Shown here piece by piece: positions 8,681 through 18,034 of a DNA stretch of 64,000 bases; position 1 is the first letter of the stretch, and the number at the start of each line of letters is the position of its first letter. Source of the stretch: Candidatus Sumerlaeota bacterium (GTDB lineage Bacteria > Sumerlaeota > Sumerlaeia > SLMS01 > JAHLLQ01). The stretch lies in the NCBI GenBank assembly GCA_030156535.1, contig JASGMJ010000006.1:62001-126000 (forward strand). The letters are read 5' to 3'. Position numbers and translations under genes: made by a program. The notes under the pieces are model-generated. The model searched no databases, was not told where the DNA came from, and worked only from the letters and a program-made list of their open reading frames with translations.

Positions 8681-10521
8681 CTCAGCCGTCTGCCATTGTC
8701 GAACTCACCCCCAACGTGGCGATGGTGCCCGTGCTGCGCGGCAGCGTGGCCTTCGCGAACGAAGTGCGCCGGGGAATGCTGGAGTGGCGGCCCGAGCGTC
8801 TGGCCGTGGAGTTGCCCGCAGCCCTGGAGGAAGCGCTGCGGCGAATGATCGACGCCCTCCCCCACTTGCAGGTGATGGCGTGGAAACCCAATGACGAGGG
8901 CACCGCGCGCTTCATGGCCGCCGACCCGTGCGACGCGCGGATCGAAGCCTACCGTCTGGGGCGCGAATTTGGCCTGCACGTAAACGCCGTGGACGGCGTG
9001 GAAGCGGCGGCCGAAGAGACGTGGGCGTTCCATCCCGACGAAACCGCCGTGGAGAAGACGGGTGCGGCGGCCTTTGCCCGCGTCTGGATGCAGCACGTTC
9101 CTGCGGCGCCCGCCACGGCGCGGCAGAAACTGATGGCCGGGCGCATTGCACGCCTGGCCGCCACGGGCCAGCGCACGCTCGTCGTCGCCGATGTCGGCCA
9201 CGTGCGCGCGCTGAAGGAGTTGCTGGCCGACAAGAACGCCGCGGACTTCGAAGAGGAAACGCCCGGCGCCGTCCGCCTGACGGTTCGCACGGCGCGCCCT
9301 GAATGGCTGCCGCATCTGCTCGGTGAACTGCCTTACCTGACGTTTCTCTACGAACGCTTTCGCCCGGGCGCCGACGTGGGTACGCCCTTCCCCGTGGCCG
9401 AGGCACTCACCCGGATTCTGGACGAGTCGGCCACGCAGTACCAGGAAGAATACGATGAGGAAGTGAATCTGACGGAGTGGCGGGCGCTGTACCAGTTCGG
9501 GCGAAACCTCTCGCTGGTGCGCGGACGCCTGCGTCCGAGGTTGTACGAAGTCGTCACGACAGCGAAGTCATGCGTGGACGACGACTTCGGCGCGATCGTT
9601 CTGGAGAAAGCCACCGCGTATCCACCCAACACGATCGACGAGGAAAATGAATCGCGTGAAGACGCCAGCAAACTGAGGAGCACGCACCTCTACTTCGACC
9701 TGGGCTGCGGGATGGAACGCGGCGCCCCGGCATACCCGCAGCCCGAGCTCTCGACGCTGGAGTTCCACTTCCGCCGCTCGCGTCCCTCGCAACGTCAAAA
9801 GCGGGCGTGGCAGGAACAGTTCGGCATGGGGCTGGGCATGTGCTCGTGGCCACCCGAGGACGAGAGGATCGAAAAGTTCTTCGCCTTTCTGCGCCGCAAG
9901 GCACTCGCCCAGATTTCCGCCGAGCACACGCTCGTCGAAGAGTTTTCCTCCTCGATGCAGGATGGCCTGGACGTGCGCGAAACGATGCGGAACTGGCATC
10001 GCGGCAAGCTGTACGTGCGGCGCGAACGCACCCCCCCGGGCAAGGTCGGGCCCGTGGTGCTCGTCTGGCGCGATTACCCGCTCGAATGGCCGGACATCTG
10101 GAAGACGACGTTCTATGCCGAGCACCAGAACGAATCCGATATTTCGTTCTACGGCACGCCACTGGGCCAGGAGATGGTTGGTCCCCAGATCGCACGGACC
10201 GAGTACCACGGGATTCTGTCGGTCTTCCCGGCGGCGCACATCCCCGACGTCTGGCAGGTGCCGGTACTCTATCAGTGGGAGACGCACGCGCGGCTGCTGC
10301 TCGCGGCGGCGATTCTGCTGTGCACGGAAAAGTACGTGGCGTGGGTGGCGCCCGTGCCGCCGGACCGCGATCTCGTGGACTTCGCGCGGGCCAACAACGT
10401 GGGCATCATCACGCTGCCGCTGGCGGGATTCAGCAGAAAGACGCTGAAACGCCTGCGGCAGGTGCATGTGCTCGGGACGAAACGTGCCCGCGAATGGGGC
10501 GCGGACTACATCGCCGACTGA
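8677..10521 (+). CDS. Unknown protein with N-terminal TraB/PrgY-like domain, coupled to MscS
   Basis: 614 residues, GTG start overlapping the mscS stop, with AAAGGA upstream. Residues 1-190 have the layout of the TraB/PrgY/TIKI superfamily: a hydrophobic strand and helix (NVAMVPVLRGSVAFANEV), a strand with glutamate (PERLAVELP), and near 150-185 the conserved RQKLMAGRIARLAATGQRT followed by VVADVGHVRAL. This last part matches the family's R..MA..I......GH pattern. The remaining about 420 residues are rich in Arg, Glu and Trp and I do not recognise them; no signal peptide or membrane segment is obvious. The stop lies 6 bases from the convergent recA stop. The coupling to a mechanosensitive channel suggests a cytosolic partner or regulator of osmotic stress, which is inference. 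Confidence 0.75.
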   Translation: MTQPSAIVELTPNVAMVPVLRGSVAFANEVRRGMLEWRPERLAVELPAALEEALRRMIDALPHLQVMAWKPNDEGTARFMAADPCDARIEAYRLGREFGLHVNAVDGVEAAAEETWAFHPDETAVEKTGAAAFARVWMQHVPAAPATARQKLMAGRIARLAATGQRTLVVADVGHVRALKELLADKNAADFEEETPGAVRLTVRTARPEWLPHLLGELPYLTFLYERFRPGADVGTPFPVAEALTRILDESATQYQEEYDEEVNLTEWRALYQFGRNLSLVRGRLRPRLYEVVTTAKSCVDDDFGAIVLEKATAYPPNTIDEENESREDASKLRSTHLYFDLGCGMERGAPAYPQPELSTLEFHFRRSRPSQRQKRAWQEQFGMGLGMCSWPPEDERIEKFFAFLRRKALAQISAEHTLVEEFSSSMQDGLDVRETMRNWHRGKLYVRRERTPPGKVGPVVLVWRDYPLEWPDIWKTTFYAEHQNESDISFYGTPLGQEMVGPQIARTEYHGILSVFPAAHIPDVWQVPVLYQWETHARLLLAAAILLCTEKYVAWVAPVPPDRDLVDFARANNVGIITLPLAGFSRKTLKRLRQVHVLGTKRAREWGADYIAD

Positions 10522-10527
10522 CGGGTC

Positions 10528-11631
10528 TCACTCGGCGCTGGCGCCGTTTCCCGCTTCCGCGTCGCCGGCCCCTTCCTTGCCCGCAATCACGGGCAACACT
10601 CCGCACGCTTCCTTGACTTCTCTCTCGATGGCGTCGCGCAGGGCGGGATTCTCGCGCAGGAAATTCTTCGAGTTCTCGCGCCCCTGCCCGAGCCGCTCGC
10701 CCTTGTAGGAAATCCACGAACCGCTCTTGTCGATCACGTGCAGCAAAATGCCCAGGTCGATCAGATCGCCTTCGCGGCTGATGCCCTTGCCGAATTCGAT
10801 GTCGAACTCCGCCTCGCGAAACGGCGGCGCGACCTTGTTCTTCACGACGCGCACGCGCACGCGGTTGCCCACATTCTCGCCGTTTTCCTTGATGCTGCCG
10901 ATGCGGCGAACGTCCAACCGGATCGAACAGTAGAACTTCAGCGCCCGGCCGCCGGGCGTCGTCTCCGGGCTGCCGAACATCACGCCAATCTTCTCGCGAA
11001 TCTGGTTGATGAAGATCACGGCGGTGCGGGCCTGGCTGATGGCCCCGGTCAGCTTGCGCAGCGCCTGACTCATCAGACGCGCCTGGAGCCCGACGAAGGA
11101 GTCGCCGATTTCGCCCTCCAGTTCCGCGCGCGGGACAAGCGCCGCCACGGAGTCCACCACCACGATGTCCACCGCGTTGCTCTTCACCAGCGTCTCGACG
11201 ATGTCGAGCGCCTGCTCACCGTAGTCGGGCTGGCTGATGAGAAGCTCGTCGAGATTCACGCCCAGCGCCTTCGTATAGGCGGGATCCATCGCGTGTTCGA
11301 CGTCGATGAACGCCGCCGTTCCCCCCATCGCCTGTGCGCTGGCCACCGCATGGAGCGCCACCGTCGTCTTGCCCGAGCTCTCCGGCCCGAAGACCTCGAT
11401 AATGCGCCCGCGCGGGAATCCCCACGACCCCAGCGCGCGATCCAGCGAAATCGACCCCGAAGAGATCGCGTCCAGATCGCTCGCCACGGTGTTCTCGCCA
11501 AAGCGCCGGATGATCCCTTCGCCATGATTGCGGCGCACCTGGGTCAGCGCCAGATCGAGAGCCTTCTCGCGTTCCTTGGCTCCGGTGTGCCGGGGATTGT
11601 TGGCTTTGGTATTGGTGACGGCCTTGGCCAT
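10528..11631 (-). CDS. recA: Recombinase A
   Basis: 367 residues. RecA forms filaments on single-stranded DNA, promotes strand exchange and triggers LexA self-cleavage. Walker A is GPESSGKTT, with the following [19 protein letters not shown] (Walker B) and loop segments [21 protein letters not shown] and [20 protein letters not shown] all intact. The C-terminus is acidic and Ala/Gly-rich as usual. The start [10 protein letters not shown] has AAGGA upstream. The N-terminus carries about 15 residues more than short RecAs before the ALDLALTQV segment. I looked for an SOS box in the 278 bases upstream and found none of the common types. That stretch, shared with the divergent NtrC-like gene, shows no other clear element. 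Confidence 0.98.
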   Translation of the reverse strand: MAKAVTNTKANNPRHTGAKEREKALDLALTQVRRNHGEGIIRRFGENTVASDLDAISSGSISLDRALGSWGFPRGRIIEVFGPESSGKTTVALHAVASAQAMGGTAAFIDVEHAMDPAYTKALGVNLDELLISQPDYGEQALDIVETLVKSNAVDIVVVDSVAALVPRAELEGEIGDSFVGLQARLMSQALRKLTGAISQARTAVIFINQIREKIGVMFGSPETTPGGRALKFYCSIRLDVRRIGSIKENGENVGNRVRVRVVKNKVAPPFREAEFDIEFGKGISREGDLIDLGILLHVIDKSGSWISYKGERLGQGRENSKNFLRENPALRDAIEREVKEACGVLPVIAGKEGAGDAEAGNGASAE

Positions 11632-11909
11632 GATCGGGTCCTTCGCGTAAAAAAATCGTCAGCGGCACTCAATGCGCGCAGGCGAGCAGAGAGAGCTCGG
11701 GGTGGTCAAGATGAAAAGCGAAAGAAATACGAACGCCATCAAGTCCACTTTCAACCGCATGGAAGGGGCCAGCGAACGAAAGAAGCAACCGGTATGAAAT
11801 GAAGGGCAAACGGCGCAGGGGCTCCGGCGGTCGGCTTTGCCGAATGATTGACCCGGCTGCGCCAGCAAGAGAGGGTGCGGCTTGCGAACCTTGAGGAGCC
11901 CCCCTGTTC

Positions 11910-13304
11910 ATGCCCCGTATACTGGTGATCGAAGACGACCGCGTGTTTGCCACCCGGTTGGCGCGCAATCTGGGCCTCGACGGCTTTGAGGCCGAAGTGG
12001 CCGAAGGCCCCGCCGAGGCACTGGCGCGTCTGGGGACCGAGCGCTTCGACGGCGCGGTGTGCGACATCAAGATGCCGGGGATGACGGGGCTGGAGCTGCT
12101 CGAGCGCGTGCGCGAGGGTCAGGAGCCCGGCGTGGACCCCGAACTGCCGTTCGTCATGCTGACGTCGGTCAACTCGGTCGAGACCGCCGTGGAGGCCATG
12201 CGCCTGGGAGCGAGCGACTACCTGACGAAAGAGGCGGGGCGCCAGGAGATCGTCGTGCGGCTGCGCAAGGCGCTGGCCGAGCACGCCATGAGCGAGGAGA
12301 ACCGCCGCCTGCGCGAGACCGTCGCGCGCGTCGATGAGTTCGGCGAACTGATCGGCGTCTCGGAGGGAATGCGCCAGATCAAGCAGGACATCGGCGAAGT
12401 CGCCTCGACGAACGCGACGGTGATGCTGCTGGGCGAAACGGGGGTCGGCAAGGAACTCGTGGCGCGCGCGATCCACCGTGCTTCCCGCCGCTCCGGGGCC
12501 TTCGTGGATCTGAACGGCGCAATGCTCCCCGACGACACGATGCTGCAAAGCGAGTTGTTCGGCCACGAACGCGGCTCGTTCACCGATGCGAAGTCGCTGA
12601 AGAAGGGGAAGCTGGAACTGGCCGACGGCGGGACGTTGTTTATTGACGAGGTGGGCGAGATTTCCCGCGAGGTGCAGGCCAAGCTGCTGCGCGTGCTCGA
12701 AACGATGACGTTCACGCGCGTGGGCGGAACACGCGAAATCACCGTGGACGTGCGTATTGTCGTGGCGACAAACCGCGACTTGTTGGCCGAAGTGGAAGCG
12801 GGGCGCTTTCGAGACGACTTGTACTACCGCCTCAACGTCTTCCCGATCGAGATTCCGCCGCTGCGCGAACGCCGCGACGACATCGTGCCGCTCGTGCGTT
12901 TCTTCCTCGCGCGCACGGCCGAGCGCTACGGCCGCCCGAACCCCGAGCCCCAGCCCGAGGCGCTCGAAGAATTGCGCGCCTGCCACTGGCCCGGCAACAT
13001 CCGCGAGCTCCGCAACATCTGCGAGCGCCTGGTGATCCGAGCGCGCGGCGGCAGCGTTCTGACGGCCGCCGACGTCCGTGCCTGCGGCCTCGGCCCCGCG
13101 AGCGACGCGACCAAGACAATGACGATTCCCGACAGCGGCATCCAGCTCGATGAAGTGGAAAAGGCCCTGGTACTCGAAGCGCTGCGCAAGTCCGACTGGA
13201 ACCAGACGGAAGCCGCGCGCCTGCTGGGCATCTCCGTCGACCGCATCAACAACCGGGTGAAGAAGTACGGCTTCACCCACCCCTCCTGGCGCGTGAACAA
13301 GTAG
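11910..13304 (+). CDS. Orphan NtrC-family response regulator with altered GAFTGA loop
   Basis: 464 residues. An N-terminal receiver domain has the acidic pair EDD at 8-10, phospho-acceptor D52 (AVCDIKMPG), T85 and K107. An AAA+ domain follows with Walker A GETGVGKE at 175-182, Walker [13 protein letters not shown] and the arginine-finger region. A C-terminal Fis-type helix-turn-helix ([24 protein letters not shown]) ends the protein. Sigma54 activators contact the polymerase through a GAFTGA loop; here residues 222-227 read GSFTDA, which keeps F and T but replaces the second glycine by aspartate. This may weaken or change sigma54 activation. No histidine kinase is adjacent, so the partner is unknown. 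The receiver has an insert ([11 protein letters not shown]) before strand 4. Confidence 0.92.
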   Translation: MPRILVIEDDRVFATRLARNLGLDGFEAEVAEGPAEALARLGTERFDGAVCDIKMPGMTGLELLERVREGQEPGVDPELPFVMLTSVNSVETAVEAMRLGASDYLTKEAGRQEIVVRLRKALAEHAMSEENRRLRETVARVDEFGELIGVSEGMRQIKQDIGEVASTNATVMLLGETGVGKELVARAIHRASRRSGAFVDLNGAMLPDDTMLQSELFGHERGSFTDAKSLKKGKLELADGGTLFIDEVGEISREVQAKLLRVLETMTFTRVGGTREITVDVRIVVATNRDLLAEVEAGRFRDDLYYRLNVFPIEIPPLRERRDDIVPLVRFFLARTAERYGRPNPEPQPEALEELRACHWPGNIRELRNICERLVIRARGGSVLTAADVRACGLGPASDATKTMTIPDSGIQLDEVEKALVLEALRKSDWNQTEAARLLGISVDRINNRVKKYGFTHPSWRVNK

Positions 13305-13345
13305 GCGGGGCGCCGGGTTCCGCCCAGCCCGCCCAGCCCCCTTTT
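13304..13345 (+). terminator. Possible terminator after the NtrC-like gene
   Basis: GGCGGG at 13304-13309 can pair with CCCGCC at 13328-13333 across a GC-rich loop, followed about 8 bases later by CTTTTCTCC. The loop is long and the stem short, so this is weak. Confidence 0.35.
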
Positions 13346-13476
13346 CTCCTTGAGCATTCCCTCCGCTCCCGGCTGAATGGGCACGACGCTCCCGAAAAGC
13401 GACCGTCTCGCGTGCGCCAACGCTACCAGCGCCCGCGATCTGCATCCCGCAACGTCCTTCCCAGGAGATGCCCTTC

Positions 13477-16400
13477 ATGCGCATGAATCATTTTGCTTGT
13501 CTGATGGGAATGGCGACTCTGGCCATCGTGCCAGCCGCCTTCGCCGACGACGCCCCCCACGCCGCCAACATGGCGGAAATGCCGGAGGAGTCCGCCGCCC
13601 CAAGCGCCGACGCCGCCGAACGCACCCAACTCGAAGCCAAAGGACTCCTCTTTCCCCTGAAGAACGCGGAAAAGAGCGCCGCCCCCAATCTCAAGGAGGG
13701 CGGAATCGTCTTTGGGTACGCGCAAAGCTACGGGTCATCCGGCTCCCACACCGACTTCTACCGCTGGGAGGCACTCTCCCATGTGGCCTCGACTTTCGTT
13801 TCCTTCTCCAACGACGGCACGATCAGCGCCGCGAACGAGAACACGTGGATCAACCGCGATTCCAACCTGAAGGCGGGAGGCGCCGCAGAGGCCGCCGGCG
13901 TGAAGGTCATCCTGACAATCCTCAACTCGGGGTTTGACGTGGATGTCATCAACGACGTGATGGACGACTCGGGCAACGGCTCGGCGGCAAAGCGCCAAAC
14001 CCTCGTCGATGAAATCGTCACGCTGCTCAAGAACGACGACTACAACCACGGCGTGACGTTCGACTTCGAGCCCTTCTCCTGGTCCTCCGGCGCCACAACG
14101 GGCATGGTCGACTTCTTCAGCCGCCTGCGCACCTCCCTCGATGCCGAGGGACTGACCAGCCACGAGATCTCGATCTACAGCGACCCCACCCCAGGCACCA
14201 ACCAGTGGGCCAACCCGGGCATCTCGCCGTACCTCGACTACATGCTCTACAGCGGCTACGACTATGCCAGCGGCCTGACGCCCCACGCGATCACCGATCA
14301 CAACAGCACCATCGGCAACATGGACTTCTACTTCGAGCGCGGCCTCGAACCGGAGAAGTTTGTCTATGTGATCTCGTCCTACTCACGGCGGTGGGCCAAC
14401 ACGACCGCCTACAATTCCGCGGGAACAAGTTCGTCTTCCATGGGCTTCACCGACGCTCTCTACGACGTGACGCTGAATCCCACGAATGGCGGCCCGCACA
14501 CCGAGAACTACGTCACGGGCGACGAGGTGAGCTGGTACACGTACAACAGCAGTGGCACGGACTACACCGTGACGTTCGATTCGCCGCGCGCGCTGACGCA
14601 CAAGGTGGGGAGTTCGCTCTCCTATCCCGGCTCGGGCGACTACCAGGGACGCAAGATGGCCGGCGTCGGCTTCTGGTCGCTGATGTGGATGAACGAAACG
14701 ACGTCGTACGATCCCATCGCCTCCGCCAGCGCGAACAAGACGCGCACGTACCCGCAAATTTATCAGCTCTGCCAGGAGATTCTCGCTCCCGCCGGACAGG
14801 AAGACTTCGTTGCCGTGGGCTTCGAGGGACTGAACTTCCGCTGGCGCGATCCGAACGAAGGGCCCGACGACTCGGGCGATTCGGACAACAACTCCGTGCG
14901 CAACATCGTCACCGCCCCCGCAGGCGCGGGACGTCCAGCCAGCACCAACAACGCCATGCAGCTCAGCTTCGACATGGAGTCCGGCGGCAAACTCTTCTTC
15001 CGGCACGAGTTGCTGGCCAGCAACACGGCCACCTCCGTCATGGACACCAACGCCGTCGCCGCCCAGTTCGACAGCACCACCGAACTGGAGGCGTACATCC
15101 ACACGTCCTTGGCCTACGCCAACGCGACCGTTCGCATGGTCGTGATGGATGCCAACCGCGAGCTGGAAATGTCGCCCGCGTTCTCGCTCAATGCAACGGG
15201 GTGGCGGACGATCACCTGGGATCTAACCAACCCGGCGACGGCTTTCGCCTATAACACGAGCGAGCCCGCTTTCCTCGATGGCGATGGCGCGATCGATTCG
15301 GCCAACGATGGCTCGCGCGACCTCGCCTTCGTCGGCTTCCTGCTCGAAAACTCTTCCTCGGTGAACGGCTCGGTGATCTTCGACGAAGTCACCTACCGCC
15401 ACGTCAACGCAGGCGGACTGGACTATAAGATCAACGAAGTGCGCTACGACTCTTCGACCGGTGAGTACGTCGAAATCTACGGGCCTGCCGGTTCGTTGCC
15501 CGCGGGCTTCCAGCTGCGCGCCATCGACGGTGAATCAGGCACGATCACCACGTTCAACGTCAGTGGCACGGTGCCCAACGACGGCGGCGGCTTTGGCTAC
15601 TTCGTCGTCGGCGACTCCAACGTTCCGAACGTCGATTTCAGCACGGGCTTCTCCACGGGCGTCGATGACCTGCCCGACGGCGATCCTTCCGCCATCCAGC
15701 TCATCAACACCACCAACACCGGTGTGTACGATTCGTTTGTGTACGAAGCCTTTGCGGGTCTGGATGAACTCGTCTCGCAGGAGATGCTCGGCGTGGCGAA
15801 CGAAGGCTTCCCCTGGTTCGGGCGCTCGGCCAACGGCACCGACCCGGCAGGCACCAAGCACGCCGCCGGCCGCTATCCCGACGGCACCGACACGAACATC
15901 AACAACGCGGACTTCTCGCTGATGAAGGCCACCCCTGGCGCCCCCAATGGCACGGGGCTCACGGCTTCCTCGATCACGACGTGGGACTTCTCCTCCACGC
16001 CCGCACATGCCTTCTCCACGTTCCAGAGCATCGTAACGACAGCCTCGGGTGTGGGCGCGTCGCCGAGCGGCGGCAATGTGCTGCGCTGCGTCGACACAGC
16101 AGGGGGCGGAGTGCTCAACTACTTCGGCGATGCCGGCCTCGGCAGCGACGGCAATGGCTACCAGGTGGCGGGCGAAATCTTCCTGCCTGCGTCCGGCGCC
16201 CCGGCACAGGCGGTTGCCGTCGGCATCTGCGGCGGACAGGGCTCCACCTTCTTCAGCAGCTTCCGCGATTCGAGCAGCTACGAGAACGGCTACTGGCTGA
16301 TTTACGAAAACAACAGCAGCGCCGATCTCGACGATGGCCTCGCCAGCCATCCCGGCGTCGTGCATTTCGTCATGGCCAGCCACGACAATCAGGACGCCGC

Positions 16401-16689
16401 GCCCGTCGTCTCGCTCGGCAGCCTCAACGTCTCCGGGCTCTCTGGTGGCTGGACGGACTTCGACATCTCCATCGACCCGGTCGGCAACGCCCTCGTCGCC
16501 ACCGTCGGCGGCAACACGATCTACTCGGGCACGATCCCGTCGGGCGGACGCACCAGCGGCCCTGTCATGATCGGCTTCCGTGAATTCGACAGCACCGTCA
16601 GCAGCGTCGAAGGGACCTGGATCGACAACCTGCGCGTCGGCCCCGTCGGCACGGTTCCCGTCGAAGTGGACGCCTGGGTGGTTGACTGA
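13477..16689 (+). CDS. Secreted GH18-like glycoside hydrolase with lamin-tail-like and lectin-like regions
   Basis: 1070 residues. A Sec signal peptide (MRMNHFACLMGMATLAIVPAAFA|DD) leads into a GH18-like TIM barrel with YAQSYG, ILTILNSG and GVTFDFEPF. E199 is the putative catalytic acid and D197 its partner, while the first two aspartates of DxxDxDxE are replaced by H and T. GH18 enzymes hydrolyse chitin or related beta-1,4 glycans, but some members only bind. Residues about 645-830 (KINEVRYDSSTGEYVEIYGP, GGFGYFVVGDSN, NNADFSLMKATPGAPNG) look like a lamin-tail domain, and the last 230 residues resemble a jelly-roll lectin module. The start at 13477 is preferred over 13468 because AGGAG at 13463-13467 is then nine bases away. 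A terminator follows. Confidence 0.78.
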   Translation: MRMNHFACLMGMATLAIVPAAFADDAPHAANMAEMPEESAAPSADAAERTQLEAKGLLFPLKNAEKSAAPNLKEGGIVFGYAQSYGSSGSHTDFYRWEALSHVASTFVSFSNDGTISAANENTWINRDSNLKAGGAAEAAGVKVILTILNSGFDVDVINDVMDDSGNGSAAKRQTLVDEIVTLLKNDDYNHGVTFDFEPFSWSSGATTGMVDFFSRLRTSLDAEGLTSHEISIYSDPTPGTNQWANPGISPYLDYMLYSGYDYASGLTPHAITDHNSTIGNMDFYFERGLEPEKFVYVISSYSRRWANTTAYNSAGTSSSSMGFTDALYDVTLNPTNGGPHTENYVTGDEVSWYTYNSSGTDYTVTFDSPRALTHKVGSSLSYPGSGDYQGRKMAGVGFWSLMWMNETTSYDPIASASANKTRTYPQIYQLCQEILAPAGQEDFVAVGFEGLNFRWRDPNEGPDDSGDSDNNSVRNIVTAPAGAGRPASTNNAMQLSFDMESGGKLFFRHELLASNTATSVMDTNAVAAQFDSTTELEAYIHTSLAYANATVRMVVMDANRELEMSPAFSLNATGWRTITWDLTNPATAFAYNTSEPAFLDGDGAIDSANDGSRDLAFVGFLLENSSSVNGSVIFDEVTYRHVNAGGLDYKINEVRYDSSTGEYVEIYGPAGSLPAGFQLRAIDGESGTITTFNVSGTVPNDGGGFGYFVVGDSNVPNVDFSTGFSTGVDDLPDGDPSAIQLINTTNTGVYDSFVYEAFAGLDELVSQEMLGVANEGFPWFGRSANGTDPAGTKHAAGRYPDGTDTNINNADFSLMKATPGAPNGTGLTASSITTWDFSSTPAHAFSTFQSIVTTASGVGASPSGGNVLRCVDTAGGGVLNYFGDAGLGSDGNGYQVAGEIFLPASGAPAQAVAVGICGGQGSTFFSSFRDSSSYENGYWLIYENNSSADLDDGLASHPGVVHFVMASHDNQDAAPVVSLGSLNVSGLSGGWTDFDISIDPVGNALVATVGGNTIYSGTIPSGGRTSGPVMIGFREFDSTVSSVEGTWIDNLRVGPVGTVPVEVDAWVVD

Positions 16690-16722
16690 CCGAGTCTGCC
16701 ACCAACCCGTCTGAACGAAAGA

Positions 16723-16752
16723 GCCCCCGCTTCTCGCAAGAGAAACGGGGGC
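16723..16752. terminator. Bidirectional terminator between the GH18-like and M50 genes
   Basis: GCCCCCG (16723-16729) pairs with CGGGGGC (16746-16752), and the inner TTCTC/GAGAA extends the stem around a GCAA tetraloop at 16736-16739. ATTTTG follows on the plus strand. Confidence 0.8.
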
Positions 16753-16781
16753 ATTTTGATGAAGGGGTGCGGCGCGGCGTC

Positions 16782-17876
16782 CTACGCGCGGTTCTCGTCC
16801 GCCTTCTTCTCCAGATACTTGATGCGGCGCTGAATGCGACCGGCCAGCAGGAAGTCCTCGTTCTTCGCGGCGTCACGCATCATGGCCAGCAGTTTCGCCT
16901 TGTCCGTGATGTCCTCGGGCTCGGCGACCTCGGCGATGTCGATCACCTTGGCGGGTCCGCGCCTGCGCGGCGCGGCCTTCCCCGTCTTCGGCTTCAGGCG
17001 GAACAAGCCGCGCACGTCGCTCGCTGCCCGGGCACGCGCCTGCGCCACAAGGTCCTGATCGTAGTACACCGTCTTCGCTCCCCACATGTCCGACCGCCCG
17101 TACACGGGCATGTGCTGGATGCGTTGCTGCTCGTACAGGCACGCCTGAATTCCCAACACGCCGATCAGCGCCAGCCACCCGCTGACAATGCCAAGGAATG
17201 GCAGCTCGATGCGCAGAAAGAACGCCATCAGCAGCGCGATGCCGAGCCCGACACCAAGCTGGCTGACGCGCAGCGTCACGAGCTGCGGGTTGTGCTTCAG
17301 CGAGAACGCCGCGCGAATCAGCCGGGCGCTGTCCATCGGGAAGAGCGGGAACAGCAGGTTGAACACCGCGAGCATCGTGTTGACCGCCGCCACGATTCCA
17401 AGCGTCAGCACAAGCCAGAGCAAAACGTGCGCGCCCTGGCTCCAGAGTTCACCCGGCCCGGGGAGCAGCCACAACGCCACGTGAGCAGCAACGGCCAGTA
17501 CGACGCTGACCGCGGGGCCCAGCGCCGTCACGATCAGCTCGCCCTTCGGCGATGAATCCGCCCCCGAGCCAAACGCCACGCCACCGATCGGCGTCAGCAG
17601 AACCTGCTCCGTCCGCCCCCCCACCAAGCGGTTGCCCCAGGCGTGCCCGAACTCGTGGGCCAGCACGGAACCGTAAAGCACCCCGATAAAAATCAACGCG
17701 AACGCAATCCCCCCCAGCACGCCAAACGCCGGGGAATATGCCTGATAGAACGAGAATCCGAGAAACGGCGCGAAGAGCACCAGTGCCAGGTGCACGCGCA
17801 GGGGAATCCCCAGCAGACGCCCCGCCGGGAGCGTCGTCGTGAAGAACCATCGAAACCAGTAGATCAGTGTCTGCAT
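16782..17876 (-). CDS. Membrane M50 (site-2) metalloprotease with C-terminal UVR-like motif
   Basis: 364 residues with six or so membrane helices. The zinc motif HEFGH is at 74-78 and the second ligand motif NLLFPLFPMD at 173-182, so the protease core is complete. Site-2 proteases cleave membrane-bound regulators within the bilayer. After the membrane part come a basic soluble region and, at about 325-360, KAKLLAMMRDAAKNEDFLLAGRIQRRIKYLEKK. That stretch has the helical-hairpin spacing of a UVR motif (as in UvrB/UvrC and McsA). Such a motif on an M50 protease is unusual. I chose the ATG at 17876. A TTG eight codons upstream (17900) is also open, and neither has a good ribosome-binding site. 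Substrate unknown. Confidence 0.85.
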   Translation of the reverse strand: MQTLIYWFRWFFTTTLPAGRLLGIPLRVHLALVLFAPFLGFSFYQAYSPAFGVLGGIAFALIFIGVLYGSVLAHEFGHAWGNRLVGGRTEQVLLTPIGGVAFGSGADSSPKGELIVTALGPAVSVVLAVAAHVALWLLPGPGELWSQGAHVLLWLVLTLGIVAAVNTMLAVFNLLFPLFPMDSARLIRAAFSLKHNPQLVTLRVSQLGVGLGIALLMAFFLRIELPFLGIVSGWLALIGVLGIQACLYEQQRIQHMPVYGRSDMWGAKTVYYDQDLVAQARARAASDVRGLFRLKPKTGKAAPRRRGPAKVIDIAEVAEPEDITDKAKLLAMMRDAAKNEDFLLAGRIQRRIKYLEKKADENRA

Positions 17877-18034
17877 CGCCGTGCTTTGCCCCGCAAGCAA
17901 GGGAACGGGAAAAGAAAGCTCCGAGTCTTCCGTTGGCTTTCAATCCCCGCCCTGATTGCGGGAAACATGGCGCCGTTCCCGGCCCACTGGCAACCGGGAT
18001 CGCAGGTAAAGAGGTGCGGGACGTGACGTCCTGG

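Noticed and set aside
11632-11909. LexA/SOS box upstream of recA
   Set aside because: None of the CTGT-N8-ACAG or GAAC-N4-GTTC forms was found; a clade-specific box cannot be excluded.
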